64,000 nucleotides of DNA from positions 11,470,001 through 11,534,000 of the forward strand of contig NZ_CP108081.1 in NCBI RefSeq assembly GCF_036182465.1, in the 5' to 3' direction. Below, piece after piece: positions 35,448 to 43,208 of this stretch. Made by a program: the position numbers and the translations under genes. The notes under the pieces are model-generated. The model did not search any database and was not told the origin of the DNA. It saw nothing but the letters and a program-made list of their open reading frames with translations. The DNA comes from Streptomyces sp. NBC_00258. GTDB lineage: Bacteria > Actinomycetota > Actinomycetes > Streptomycetales > Streptomycetaceae. Position 1 is the first letter of the stretch. Every line of letters starts with the position of its first letter.

Positions 35448-36323
35448 TCCCAGAGATGGAGGCGGAGGCGGTCACCGTGCAGCGTACGACCGCCTCCGCC
35501 GGCCGGGACCGGCTGCCAACTCGTCGCGGCCGACAGGCCCATGGCCGCCCCTCACACCCTCCGGTCTCGGCTGAGGTGTTCGCCTCCGTGGTGCAGTCGC
35601 TGACCACCCGACTCCGCGGCATCCTGGGTGCGGTCGTCGAAGCCCGGGCTTCCGAAACCGTCACTGCCCCGGACGGGACTTTCGAAGTCCGCTGCGTCGA
35701 GGATGCCCTGGGGACCCTGGCACTGGACTCGTCCGGCACGGTCACGGACACCCACCGAACAGGAACGGGACCCCGGGCACCGGGGATTCCTGTCGCAGGC
35801 CAAGCGGTGGACGGTCGCGGACGATCAGGAGGGACTGCCCGTCGAAGGACTGTGCAGTGCAGGACCAACTGCGTTCCTCCGCGATCCGCTGCGCGTCGTT
35901 GTCCGGCCGTGGACCGCAGGGCATGGCGATCCGGCTGGCGTCCGGCGCCGCTCGGCTGGCTTTCAGCATGCCGCGTCCTACGACGCCGCGGCCTCCTCTG
36001 AGCTGGAAGCAGGTGTTCCCCAACGCTGCTGCCATTGTGCGGAACCTGAGCCTGGACAGCGTCATCGTCACCCTCACGGGCGAAACCAGGGACGAGCAGG
36101 AATGGTTCCGCCGGGGAACAGCACGATGCGACCGCGCCGGTCTCCGTCGACCCGTTGGTGGTCAGGCCAGAACCCCGCGTGGCAGCGATGGTCTGGCCAC
36201 TGGCGGCCGAGTCGGGTAACTCCCGGGTGCACTCCCTGCCGCCTCATGCGTGGCACCAGAGGTGGCAAGACCGATCAGGATTGAAGAAGCGCCGGTCACC
36301 GAGCCGCCGCTAGCGTGAATCTC
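35448..36323. other. 876-bp gap with only gene-like scraps
   Basis: Plus-strand pieces such as SLTTRLRGILGAVVEARASE (near 35600) and WKQVFPNAAAIVRNLSLDSV (near 36010) look coding for 30-50 codons each, but they lie in different frames and lack starts. A MoxR ATPase might be expected after the 1,689-residue gene, but no Walker A motif is visible. I read this as decayed sequence. Confidence 0.45.
36311..36316 (+). promoter_or_regulatory. Minus-10 box of leaderless VOC gene
   Basis: TAGCGT ends seven bases before the ATG at 36324 without a Shine-Dalgarno sequence, another leaderless layout. Confidence 0.4.
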
Positions 36324-36938
36324 ATGACCTCCATCGATTGCCTCACCCTCGAGGTGGCCGACCCCACGGCCGCCGAGCGTTTCTACACGGATGCCTTCGG
36401 CCTGGGCAAACAGGTACGTCTGCGGGCCTCGGAGGAGCCAACGTCCGGCTTCCGCGGGTTCACGGTGTCCCTCGTGGTTTCCCAGCCGTCGATCGTCGAC
36501 GGATTCTTCGGCGCAGCCCTGGCCGCCGGCGCCACCGAGCTGAAGCCCGCCAAGAAGTCGTTGTGGGGCTACGGCGGCGTCGTACAGGCCCCGGACGGGA
36601 CGATCTGGCAGCTCGCAAGTTCGTCGAAGAAGGACACCGGCCCGGACAGCCGACACATCGATGAGATCGTTGTCCTGCTTGGCGTCTCGGACATGGCCGC
36701 GACCAAGCGGTTCTACGTCGACCGCGGCCTCAAGGTCGCGAAGAGCTTCGGCAGCAAGTACGTCGAGTTCGACGGTTCGTCGAGTCCCATCAAGCTGTCG
36801 TTGTACGGACGCCGCGGTCTCGCCAAGGTCGCCGGAGTCCCGCCGGAGGGCAGCGGGTCACACCGTCTGACCATCGGCGGCGGCACCGAGACCTTCACCG
36901 ACCCGGACGGGTTCTTGTGGGCGCCCGCGGCGGCATGA
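36324..36938 (+). CDS. VOC (glyoxalase/bleomycin-resistance fold) protein
   Basis: This 204-residue protein has two beta-alpha-beta-beta-beta modules: TSIDCLTLEVADPTAAERFY with AFGLGKQVRL, and IDEIVVLLGVSDMAATKRFY with GLKVAKSFG. Each would contribute half of a metal or ligand site; the second ends FTDPDGFLWAPAAA. VOC members include dioxygenases, epimerases and drug-binding proteins, and no specific activity is evident. It is a single gene converging on the desaturase operon, with a hairpin terminator between. Confidence 0.85.
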   Translation: MTSIDCLTLEVADPTAAERFYTDAFGLGKQVRLRASEEPTSGFRGFTVSLVVSQPSIVDGFFGAALAAGATELKPAKKSLWGYGGVVQAPDGTIWQLASSSKKDTGPDSRHIDEIVVLLGVSDMAATKRFYVDRGLKVAKSFGSKYVEFDGSSSPIKLSLYGRRGLAKVAGVPPEGSGSHRLTIGGGTETFTDPDGFLWAPAAA

Positions 36939-37122
36939 GGCTCCGTCCGGTGGAACCGCGGGGGCGGGGCACGACGTGTGTTCGCTCTGCCTTGACGCGT
37001 CGGTTCGTGAACGACCGTCGCGGAACCGGACGTCAGTCCTCCTGAACCGCTCCAGCGAGAGCCGCTCGTGCCCGCGCGGCGCGAACGGCCGTGTGCTGAG
37101 CTCCTCGCGCACGTCCAACGGG

Positions 37123-37149
37123 CGGTGCAGCCGAACACCGGCTGCACCG
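37123..37149. terminator. Hairpin between convergent VOC and desaturase genes
   Basis: CGGTGCAGCC and GGCTGCACCG form a perfect 10-bp stem with a 7-base loop. There is no strong T-tract, as is usual for Streptomyces terminators. The rest of 36939-37259 shows no gene. Confidence 0.6.
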
Positions 37150-37259
37150 GATCCCGTGTCGTACGGTCCGACGTCGCGGTCGCCCACCGTCCGCAACGGA
37201 TCTCACCGAACCCGGCGATGCCGCCGGTACGGCCGGGAGATCCGAACCAATATCGGGAA

Positions 37260-38378
37260 TCAGGCGGCGACGAGCTCCTGCTCGCGGTCCGGCGTTTTGA
37301 CCTTGGGCTTCTTGTTCGGCAGTGAGAGCCGGAAGACCTTGTGCCACGCGGAGAACACCTGCTTGGGCAGCGGGCCGGTGACGTACTCCAGCTCGTACTT
37401 CTCGAACAGCGCGCGCACCTTCACCGCGACCTCGGCGTACCGGTTGCTCGGCAGGTCCGGGAACAGGTGGTGCTCGATCTGGTGCGACAGGTTGCCGGTC
37501 ATGAAGTGCATGGCCTTGCTGCCGCTGATGTTCGCCGAGCCCATCATCTGGCGCAGGTACCACTGGCCGCGCGTCTCGCCCTTGATCGACCGGCGCTCGA
37601 AGACCTGTACGCCCTCGGGGAAGTGCCCGCACATGATCACCGAGTGGGTCCAGACGTTGCGGACCAGGTTCGCGGTGAACGTGGCGGCGAGTGTGGGGAG
37701 GAACGACGGGCCCGACAGCAGCGGGTGGATCACGTAGTCCTTGAGCACCTGCTTGCGGATCTTGCGGCCCACGGCCTTGGCCCGCGCGCGGAACTCCGGG
37801 TTCTTGCGGCGGCGCTTCTGCAGGTTCTTGCCGAGCTCCAGGTCGTACGCCGCGATGCCGTACTCGAAGAAGCAGGCGTTGAGGAAGTTCCACAGCGGCT
37901 GACCGAGGTGGAACGGGTGCCACCTCTGGTCCTCGTCGACGCGCATGATGCCGTAACCGAGGTCGTTGTCCTTGCCGATCACGTTGGTGTACGTGTGGTG
38001 CAGCTCGTTGTGCGAGTGCTTCCACTGCTCGGACGGCGAGACGTGATCCCACTCCCAGGTGGTGGAGTGGATCTTCGGGTCCCGCATCCAGTCCCACTGG
38101 CCGTGAAGGATGTTGTGGCCGATCTCCATGTTGTCCATGATCTTCGCCACGGACAGCCCGGCGGTGCCGATCAGCCACGCTGGCGGGAAGATCGAGAACA
38201 GCAGCACGCCCCTGCTGACCAGCTCGAGCTTGCGCTGCGCCGAGATGACCTTACGGATGTAGGCGGCGTCTTTCTCGCCGCGGTCGGCGATCACCTCGTC
38301 GCGGATCGCGTCCAGCTCGCGGCCAAGCTCCTCGATCTGCTCCGCGGTCAGGTGGGCGGTGGGGTCGATGGCGGTCAA
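37260..38378 (-). CDS. Membrane fatty-acid desaturase
   Basis: This 372-residue acyl desaturase carries three histidine boxes that bind the di-iron centre: HNILH (88-92), HNELHH (123-128) and HQIEHH (299-304). A hydrophobic hairpin around residues 55-80 anchors it (LLFSIFPPAWLIGTAGLSVA). It inserts a double bond into acyl chains using electrons from the reductase encoded immediately upstream. The chosen start is a TTG at 38378, five bases after GGAG and ten bases past the reductase stop; no ATG or GTG lies nearer the conserved start. Reductase and desaturase form a two-gene operon, similar in concept to mycobacterial DesA3 and its reductase. Confidence 0.9.
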   Translation of the reverse strand: MTAIDPTAHLTAEQIEELGRELDAIRDEVIADRGEKDAAYIRKVISAQRKLELVSRGVLLFSIFPPAWLIGTAGLSVAKIMDNMEIGHNILHGQWDWMRDPKIHSTTWEWDHVSPSEQWKHSHNELHHTYTNVIGKDNDLGYGIMRVDEDQRWHPFHLGQPLWNFLNACFFEYGIAAYDLELGKNLQKRRRKNPEFRARAKAVGRKIRKQVLKDYVIHPLLSGPSFLPTLAATFTANLVRNVWTHSVIMCGHFPEGVQVFERRSIKGETRGQWYLRQMMGSANISGSKAMHFMTGNLSHQIEHHLFPDLPSNRYAEVAVKVRALFEKYELEYVTGPLPKQVFSAWHKVFRLSLPNKKPKVKTPDREQELVAA

Positions 38379-38385
38379 GGTGCTC

Positions 38386-39441
38386 CTACCGTTCGATGTC
38401 GCAGGGGCCCGCCGCGGCGGACACGCAGGTCTGGATGAGGACGCCCGGTTCGGCCTCGGTGATCTCGCCGGTGCGCAGGTCGCGGACGGCGCCCGCCTTG
38501 AGCGGTGTGACGCAGCCGAAGCAGATGCCCATGCGGCACCCCGAGGGCATGAGCACGCCGGCCTCCTCACCGATGTCCAGCAACGGCGTGGCGCCGTCCG
38601 CGTCGGCGGTCTTGCCGGTGGCGCTGAACGTGACCTCGCCGCCGTCGCCGGTGACGACGATGCTGGGGCGGAAGCGTTCGGTGTGCAGGCGCTCGTGGAT
38701 GCCGTGCTCGGTCCAGTGCTCTTCGGCGGCGTCGAGCAGGCCGGCGGGCCCGCAGGCCCAGGTCTCGCGCTCGGCCCAGTCGGGCACGAGTTCGTCGAGA
38801 CGGGTGATGTCGAGCATGCCGTCCGTGTCGGTGTGCACCTCGGTGAGGCGCAGCTTCTTGTCCGCGGCCAGGTCGTGCAGTTCGTTGCGGAAGATCACGT
38901 CCTGCGGCCGTGGCGCGGAGTGGACCATGACGACGTCGTCGAACTCGGTGTCGCGGAGCATGCCCATCACGGGCGTGATGCCGCTGCCGGCCGTCAGGTA
39001 GAGCACCTTGGCGGGCTTGGCCTGCGGCAGCACGAAGTCACCGGTCGGCTGGTCGAGCTGGATCAGTGTGCCCGGTTTCGTCCTGCGGACCAGGTGGTTG
39101 CTGACCTTGCCGTCCGGGATCGCCTTCACGGTGATCGTGAAGCGGCCGTCCTGGCGGTTCGTCGGCGAGGTGAGGGAGTAGGCACGCCACAGGCGCACCC
39201 CGTCGACGTCGACCCCGATCCGCACGTACTGACCGGCTGTGTGGCCGCGCCAGCCCCGTCCCGGCCTGATCACGATCGTCGCGGCGTCACCCGTCTCGGG
39301 GTGCACGGCCTCGATGCGCCCACGCAGGTCAGCGCCCGCACGCAGCGGGCTGACCAGGTCGAGGTAGTCCGACGGCAGCAGCGGCGTCGTGACCATCTCC
39401 AGCATTTTCCACGCCCTGCTGCGGAGGGCTGCACTCGTCAT
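38386..39441 (-). CDS. Ferredoxin-NAD(P)H reductase with C-terminal 2Fe-2S domain
   Basis: This 351-residue flavoprotein has an FAD-binding barrel (RLWRAYSLTSP), an NAD(P)H domain (LYLTAGSGITPVMGML and ETWACGPAGLLDA) and a plant-type 2Fe-2S ferredoxin domain with cysteines in SGCRMGICFGC and later TCVSAAAGPC. It passes electrons from NAD(P)H to the desaturase encoded next. The ATG at 39441 follows GGAG. The operon is divergent from the PucR-type regulator, with a palindrome in the shared promoter region. Confidence 0.92.
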   Translation of the reverse strand: MTSAALRSRAWKMLEMVTTPLLPSDYLDLVSPLRAGADLRGRIEAVHPETGDAATIVIRPGRGWRGHTAGQYVRIGVDVDGVRLWRAYSLTSPTNRQDGRFTITVKAIPDGKVSNHLVRRTKPGTLIQLDQPTGDFVLPQAKPAKVLYLTAGSGITPVMGMLRDTEFDDVVMVHSAPRPQDVIFRNELHDLAADKKLRLTEVHTDTDGMLDITRLDELVPDWAERETWACGPAGLLDAAEEHWTEHGIHERLHTERFRPSIVVTGDGGEVTFSATGKTADADGATPLLDIGEEAGVLMPSGCRMGICFGCVTPLKAGAVRDLRTGEITEAEPGVLIQTCVSAAAGPCDIER

Positions 39442-39472
39442 GACTCCAGCTTGCTGCGCCTCAAGGGGTAAA

Positions 39473-39488
39473 GTCCTGACCACAGGAC
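39473..39488. promoter_or_regulatory. Palindrome in desaturase operon/PucR-type intergenic region
   Basis: GTCCTG-ACCA-CAGGAC is a perfect 6-bp inverted repeat midway between the divergent starts at 39441 and 39529, flanked by GTAAA-type AT-rich bases. It is a candidate operator for the regulator. Confidence 0.5.
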
Positions 39489-39528
39489 GTAAATCTGGTC
39501 GACCGAATTGTTCGCAGGGAACAAAAAC

Positions 39529-40668
39529 ATGAGTCATGCAACCCGGAGGGCCAGCGAACTGACCCTGGATGAGACGACGGTCACCGCACTTCGGGGCGCG
39601 TTGACGGGCACCGCCGACGAGGTCGTCCAGGCGATCATCGACGAGGTCCCTCCCTACGCCAACGCCCTTTCGGGCCGTATGGGCGCCACCATCCGCCGAG
39701 CCGTCCGCACCGCCCTGGGGCACTACCTGGACCTCGCGAGCGGGAACGCCACAGGCGGCGACGCCGGTGACGCAGCCTACGAGCTGGGCCGCGGCGAGGT
39801 CCGCGACGGCCGTTCGATGGACGCCCTGCTCAGCGCCTACCGCGTCGGCGCCCGCGTGGCCTGGCGATGCCTGGCAGCGGGTGCCGTACCCGCAGGTCTG
39901 CCCGCCGCCGAGGTCGCCAAGTTCGCCGAGCTGACCTTCGCCTACATCGACGAGCTCTCCGCCGCGAGCGCCGCGGGCCACGCCGACGAGCTGGCCGCCC
40001 GGGGCAGGGACCACGAGCGCCACCTGGAACACCTGGCCCGCGACCTCCTCGCCGACGCGAGCCCGGACGTGCTGCTGGCCTCTGCTCACCGGGCCGGGTG
40101 GCAGCCTCCGGTTTCGCTGACCGCGGTCCTGCTGCCCGCCGCCCAGGCCCGGCCTGCCTACCGCGCGCTCGACCCGAGCACCCTCGTCCTCGACGATCTG
40201 CCGGATTCCACCGGTGTGCTGCTCGTCCCCGATGCCGACCGATCACATCTCTTGCGGCAGCTGACCGACCGCACCGCCGTGGTCGGCCCGGCCCGGCCGT
40301 GGACTCGAGCGTCCGCCTCGTACGCACGAGCCGTACGCGCCCGCTCCCTCTCCTCCGATATTCACGACACCGAGGACCACCTGCCCGAGCTGGTGCTGAG
40401 CGCCGACGTGGACGCGTACGCAGACCTGCGTGCCCGAGCCCTCGCACCGTTGCGGACGTTGCCAGTCGCGACCGCACGGCGGCTGGAGGAGACGTTGCGG
40501 GCGTGGCTGCTGCACCAGGGCAGGCGGGACGAGGTGGCGGCGGCGTTGTTCGTCCATCCCCAGACAGTCCGGTACCGGATGTCGCAGCTGCGGGAGCTGT
40601 TTCCGGATCTCGCATCGCCACACCGGGTCCTTGAACTGACGCTGGCGGTCGGTCTTCGGGGCAGCTGA
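39529..40668 (+). CDS. PucR-type transcriptional regulator
   Basis: This 379-residue protein has an N-terminal helical sensor region (GDAAYELGRGEVRDGRSMDALLSAYRVGARVAW). Its C-terminal PucR helix-turn-helix reads LEETLRAWLLHQGRRDEVAAALFVHPQTVRYRMSQLRELF in two overlapping parts. The family includes activators and repressors of catabolic and lipid genes. The ATG at 39529 follows AGGGAAC, and ATG-like codons upstream are unsupported. Its divergence from the desaturase/reductase operon makes control of membrane lipid unsaturation the likely role. Confidence 0.88.
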   Translation: MSHATRRASELTLDETTVTALRGALTGTADEVVQAIIDEVPPYANALSGRMGATIRRAVRTALGHYLDLASGNATGGDAGDAAYELGRGEVRDGRSMDALLSAYRVGARVAWRCLAAGAVPAGLPAAEVAKFAELTFAYIDELSAASAAGHADELAARGRDHERHLEHLARDLLADASPDVLLASAHRAGWQPPVSLTAVLLPAAQARPAYRALDPSTLVLDDLPDSTGVLLVPDADRSHLLRQLTDRTAVVGPARPWTRASASYARAVRARSLSSDIHDTEDHLPELVLSADVDAYADLRARALAPLRTLPVATARRLEETLRAWLLHQGRRDEVAAALFVHPQTVRYRMSQLRELFPDLASPHRVLELTLAVGLRGS

Positions 40669-40918
40669 GGCGTAGGTCGACCGTCCACGACCGGGTCCGC
40701 GAGCGCTCCAGGAGTCGTGCCTCGGTCTCGGTGCCGTCAGCCGGCTCGTGCGGCCCGGGGAAGAGGGCCGGGCCGTTCGCGCCCGGGGACCACCGTGGTC
40801 CTGTGACGGCCCTGTGCCTCCCTACCGACAGGACAGCCGGACGACCGACCGTGCCGGCCCGGCTCACCGCGCAAGGGATGATGGGGCGGAATGACGGAGC
40901 GCGAGGTCAGGAGCTTCC

Positions 40919-41257
40919 ATGGCGCAGCGGGTTCACCGACCCCGTGAGGACGCGGAGTTCGATTTCATCCTCGGGATGAGCAAAGTTCCGGTTCTCGCGT
41001 ACTTCACCGGGACATGGCCCAAGGCGATCGAGCCCTGCCGGGTGATGGACCTCGTCGTGGGTGGCATCGCCGACGACTGCACGGGTCGCCTGACGGCCGT
41101 CCGCACCGACATCACGCGTTGTCCGGCCGCAACCGAGCGATACGGGATCACCGGAGCCCCGTCCTACGTCCTGCTGAAGGAGGGGGAGGCGGTGGCGCAC
41201 GGCTCGGGGCCTATGACCATCGCCGAGCTACGGGAGTTCCTGGACGGCCACCTCTGA
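40919..41257 (+). CDS. Thioredoxin-like protein with a degenerate active site
   Basis: This 112-residue thioredoxin-fold protein has VLAYFTGTWPKAIEPCRVMD where thioredoxins have WCGPC. The first cysteine is gone and the segment is longer by three residues. The cis-Pro loop ITGAPSYVLLKEGEAV and the final helix TIAELREFLDG are kept. With only one active-site cysteine plus others elsewhere (ADDCTG, TRCPA), it cannot act as a normal dithiol reductase. It could be a monothiol protein, a binding module or a chaperone. The ATG follows GGAG. It stands alone; 40669-40918 shows nothing else. Confidence 0.8.
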   Translation: MAQRVHRPREDAEFDFILGMSKVPVLAYFTGTWPKAIEPCRVMDLVVGGIADDCTGRLTAVRTDITRCPAATERYGITGAPSYVLLKEGEAVAHGSGPMTIAELREFLDGHL

Positions 41258-41305
41258 GCGGCCGCTGCGGCACGTGTCCGCGACGCCCGTCACGTCTCGT
41301 CTCGT

Positions 41306-41527
41306 CTATGGGAACCGCGCCTGCCCGCTGGAGCGGATCGCCACGCCCGCGACCGTGAAGCCGTGCGGGTTGAGCTGCGCGGCTGCCTTGTCGGCGCCCG
41401 TGCGTCCGGTGTCCGCGAGCCAGCGCGAGCCGCTCGTGACGAGCACCAGCGGGACGGGCCGCCCGAGCCGTGGGATGTAGAGGTCGAGCAAGTGGCCCCG
41501 GGTGTCCGGTGGTTGGGCGGGACCGGG
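41306..41527 (-). pseudogene. Truncated alpha/beta-hydrolase (esterase) remnant
   Basis: Directly after the MFS stop, in another frame, the minus strand reads HLLDLYIPRLGRPVPLVLVT, SRWLADTGRTGADKAAAQLN and PHGFTVAGVAIRSSGQARFP, then a stop at 41306. This matches the first 70 residues of BD-FAE-like carboxylesterases before the catalytic GxSxG. There is no normal start codon and the catalytic parts are absent. It may once have been a neighbour of the transporter gene. Confidence 0.6.
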
Positions 41528-41529
41528 CG

Positions 41530-42900
41530 TCAGCTGTCCGACGTGCCGACGCCGACGGAGGCCGTCGCGACGGATGCCGGTGCGGGGGAGTCGCTCCGGC
41601 CGATCCGCCGCGCGAGCGGTACGAGGGCGATGGCGAGCGCGCCCAGCAGTCCGGCCAGGGCGAAGGTGGTGAAGCCCCAGCTCTGGTTGCCGCTGTTGGC
41701 GAGCGCTCCGATCAGCCAGGGGCCGATGACGGCGCCGGTGCGGCCTACTCCGGTGACCCAGCCGAGGCCCGCGGCGCGCTCGCTGTCGCGGTAGACGGTG
41801 TTGGTGGCGGCGTAGACCATGACCTGTGCGCTGAACAGGAACACTCCGGTGACGGCCACCACGACGTAGGTGGCGCCCAGCGGGAGGTGGGACTTGAGCA
41901 GCAGGGCGCCGACGGCGGTCAGCACGAACCAGACCGCCGACACGCGTACCGCGCCGAACCGGTCGGCGGTGCGGCCCGCGATCAGCAGGCCGACGATGCC
42001 ACCCGCGTTGATCACCATGAGGAAGCTGACCGACGAGGTCAGTCCGTAGCCGGAGGCCCTCATCATCTGTGGCAGCCAGGTGCTCACGCCGTACACGAGC
42101 AGCAGGCCCGAGAAGGAGGCGAGCCACAGCAGTGGAGTCGCCCAGCGGGAGTCCTGGTCGAAGAGGGCCCGTACGGCGGCCAGTCGTCCCTTGGCTCCGG
42201 CGACCGGCGCCGCCACGGGGGAGGGCCGGGGCAGACCGTAGCGGTCGGCGACGGCGTACGCCTCGCCCGTGCAGCCACGGGCGAGCAGTACGCCGGGTGA
42301 CTCGGGCAGCAGCTTCAGCAGCAGCGGTACGGCGATCACGGCCGGCAGGACACCCGCCCAGAACACCCAGCGCCAGCCCGCGTCCGGAGCAACCGTCAGG
42401 CCGAGGCCCGTCGCGGCCATGCCCCCGAAGTGGTACGAGGTCATCAGCAGGCCGGTCGTGAGGGCCGCGCGGCGGGGCGGGGCGAACTCCATCACCATGG
42501 CCAGGCACAGGGGCATCAGCCCTCCGAGACCGAGCCCGGCGACGAACCGTCCGGCTCCGAAGATCCCGACGCCTCCGGCCACGGCGCAGATCGCCGAGCC
42601 GAGGGAGAACAGCGTCACACTGGCCACCAGCATCATCCGCCGGCCGAGCCAGTCTGTGAGGTTGCCCGCCGTGAGTGCGCCGATGAGCATGCCGAACGTG
42701 GTCCAGCTGCCGATGGTGCCCGCGGTGGCCGGGGTCAGTCCGAGTCCTGAATCGTCGAGCATGTGCGGCATGACCGCGCCGTAGATGTTGACATCCATGC
42801 CGTCGAAGAAGACGGCCAGCCAGCACAGGGCCAGGACCGGAAACACTGTGCGGAACGTGTGCGGGCGACGGGATGCGGCAGATGTGGTGGGGGAGTTCAT
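41530..42900 (-). CDS. MFS transporter, aromatic acid:H+ symporter type
   Basis: This 456-residue protein has twelve hydrophobic segments. The AAHS signature region follows the first helix (CWLAVFFDGMDVNIYGAVMP, with the conserved DGxD), and the MFS loop is LTDWLGRRMM between helices 2 and 3. Relatives such as PcaK and BenK import benzoate, 4-hydroxybenzoate or similar acids. The ATG at 42900 follows AAGGACGAAG. The divergent carboxylesterase suggests an ester of an aromatic acid as the natural substrate. A 19-bp palindrome lies 29 bp upstream of its start. Confidence 0.9.
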   Translation of the reverse strand: MNSPTTSAASRRPHTFRTVFPVLALCWLAVFFDGMDVNIYGAVMPHMLDDSGLGLTPATAGTIGSWTTFGMLIGALTAGNLTDWLGRRMMLVASVTLFSLGSAICAVAGGVGIFGAGRFVAGLGLGGLMPLCLAMVMEFAPPRRAALTTGLLMTSYHFGGMAATGLGLTVAPDAGWRWVFWAGVLPAVIAVPLLLKLLPESPGVLLARGCTGEAYAVADRYGLPRPSPVAAPVAGAKGRLAAVRALFDQDSRWATPLLWLASFSGLLLVYGVSTWLPQMMRASGYGLTSSVSFLMVINAGGIVGLLIAGRTADRFGAVRVSAVWFVLTAVGALLLKSHLPLGATYVVVAVTGVFLFSAQVMVYAATNTVYRDSERAAGLGWVTGVGRTGAVIGPWLIGALANSGNQSWGFTTFALAGLLGALAIALVPLARRIGRSDSPAPASVATASVGVGTSDS

Positions 42901-42928
42901 CTTCGTCCTTGAAGAGGGGGACGCCCAG

Positions 42929-42947
42929 GAACATGTGCGATATGTTC
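42929..42947. promoter_or_regulatory. GAACAT-N7-ATGTTC palindrome upstream of MFS gene
   Basis: A perfect 6-bp inverted repeat with a 7-base spacer lies 29 bases before the transporter ATG. No regulator gene is adjacent, so the binding protein is unknown. Confidence 0.5.
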
Positions 42948-43061
42948 GCCAGGTGAAGTGGGGTTCACTGGAGGCTGGCCACGAGTCTCGGGTCGCGGCG
43001 GGTGGGTGTCAATGGGGTGGAGTGAGGTATTCCGCGGGACTCCCGTCTCTCGGACATCTAA

Positions 43062-43073
43062 TTGATAGTTCAA
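43062..43073. promoter_or_regulatory. TTGATAGTTCAA palindrome, MarR-like
   Basis: TTGA-TAGT-TCAA lies in an AT-rich patch in the transporter/esterase intergenic region, about 135 bp upstream of the esterase ATG. The shape resembles MarR-family operators for aromatic-acid genes. The rest of 42901-43208 contains only a minor 8-bp hairpin at 43102-43121. Confidence 0.45.
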
Positions 43074-43208
43074 GGATGTAGAGGCAGGATGGCCGCGCCG
43101 AGGCGAGCGGCCTCGCTCGCCGAACGGCCGTCCTGGCTGTTGCACGACAGGGATCTGATCCCGCGTACGGACCGGAGCCGCCGACTGGCGGCCACTTGAG
43201 GAGCCATC

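Noticed and set aside
37033..38178. 381-codon frame overlapping the desaturase
   Set aside because: It is out of frame with all three histidine boxes and consists of low-complexity Arg/Pro/Ala sequence.
41306..42934. 542-codon frame overlapping the MFS gene
   Set aside because: Only its last 70 codons, after the MFS stop, have protein-like similarity (alpha/beta hydrolase). The rest is a shadow frame of the transporter.
43102..43121. GGCGAGCG/CGCTCGCC hairpin before the carboxylesterase
   Set aside because: An 8-bp GC hairpin of this kind is common by chance in such DNA, and it is not placed after a gene; no regulatory role can be supported.
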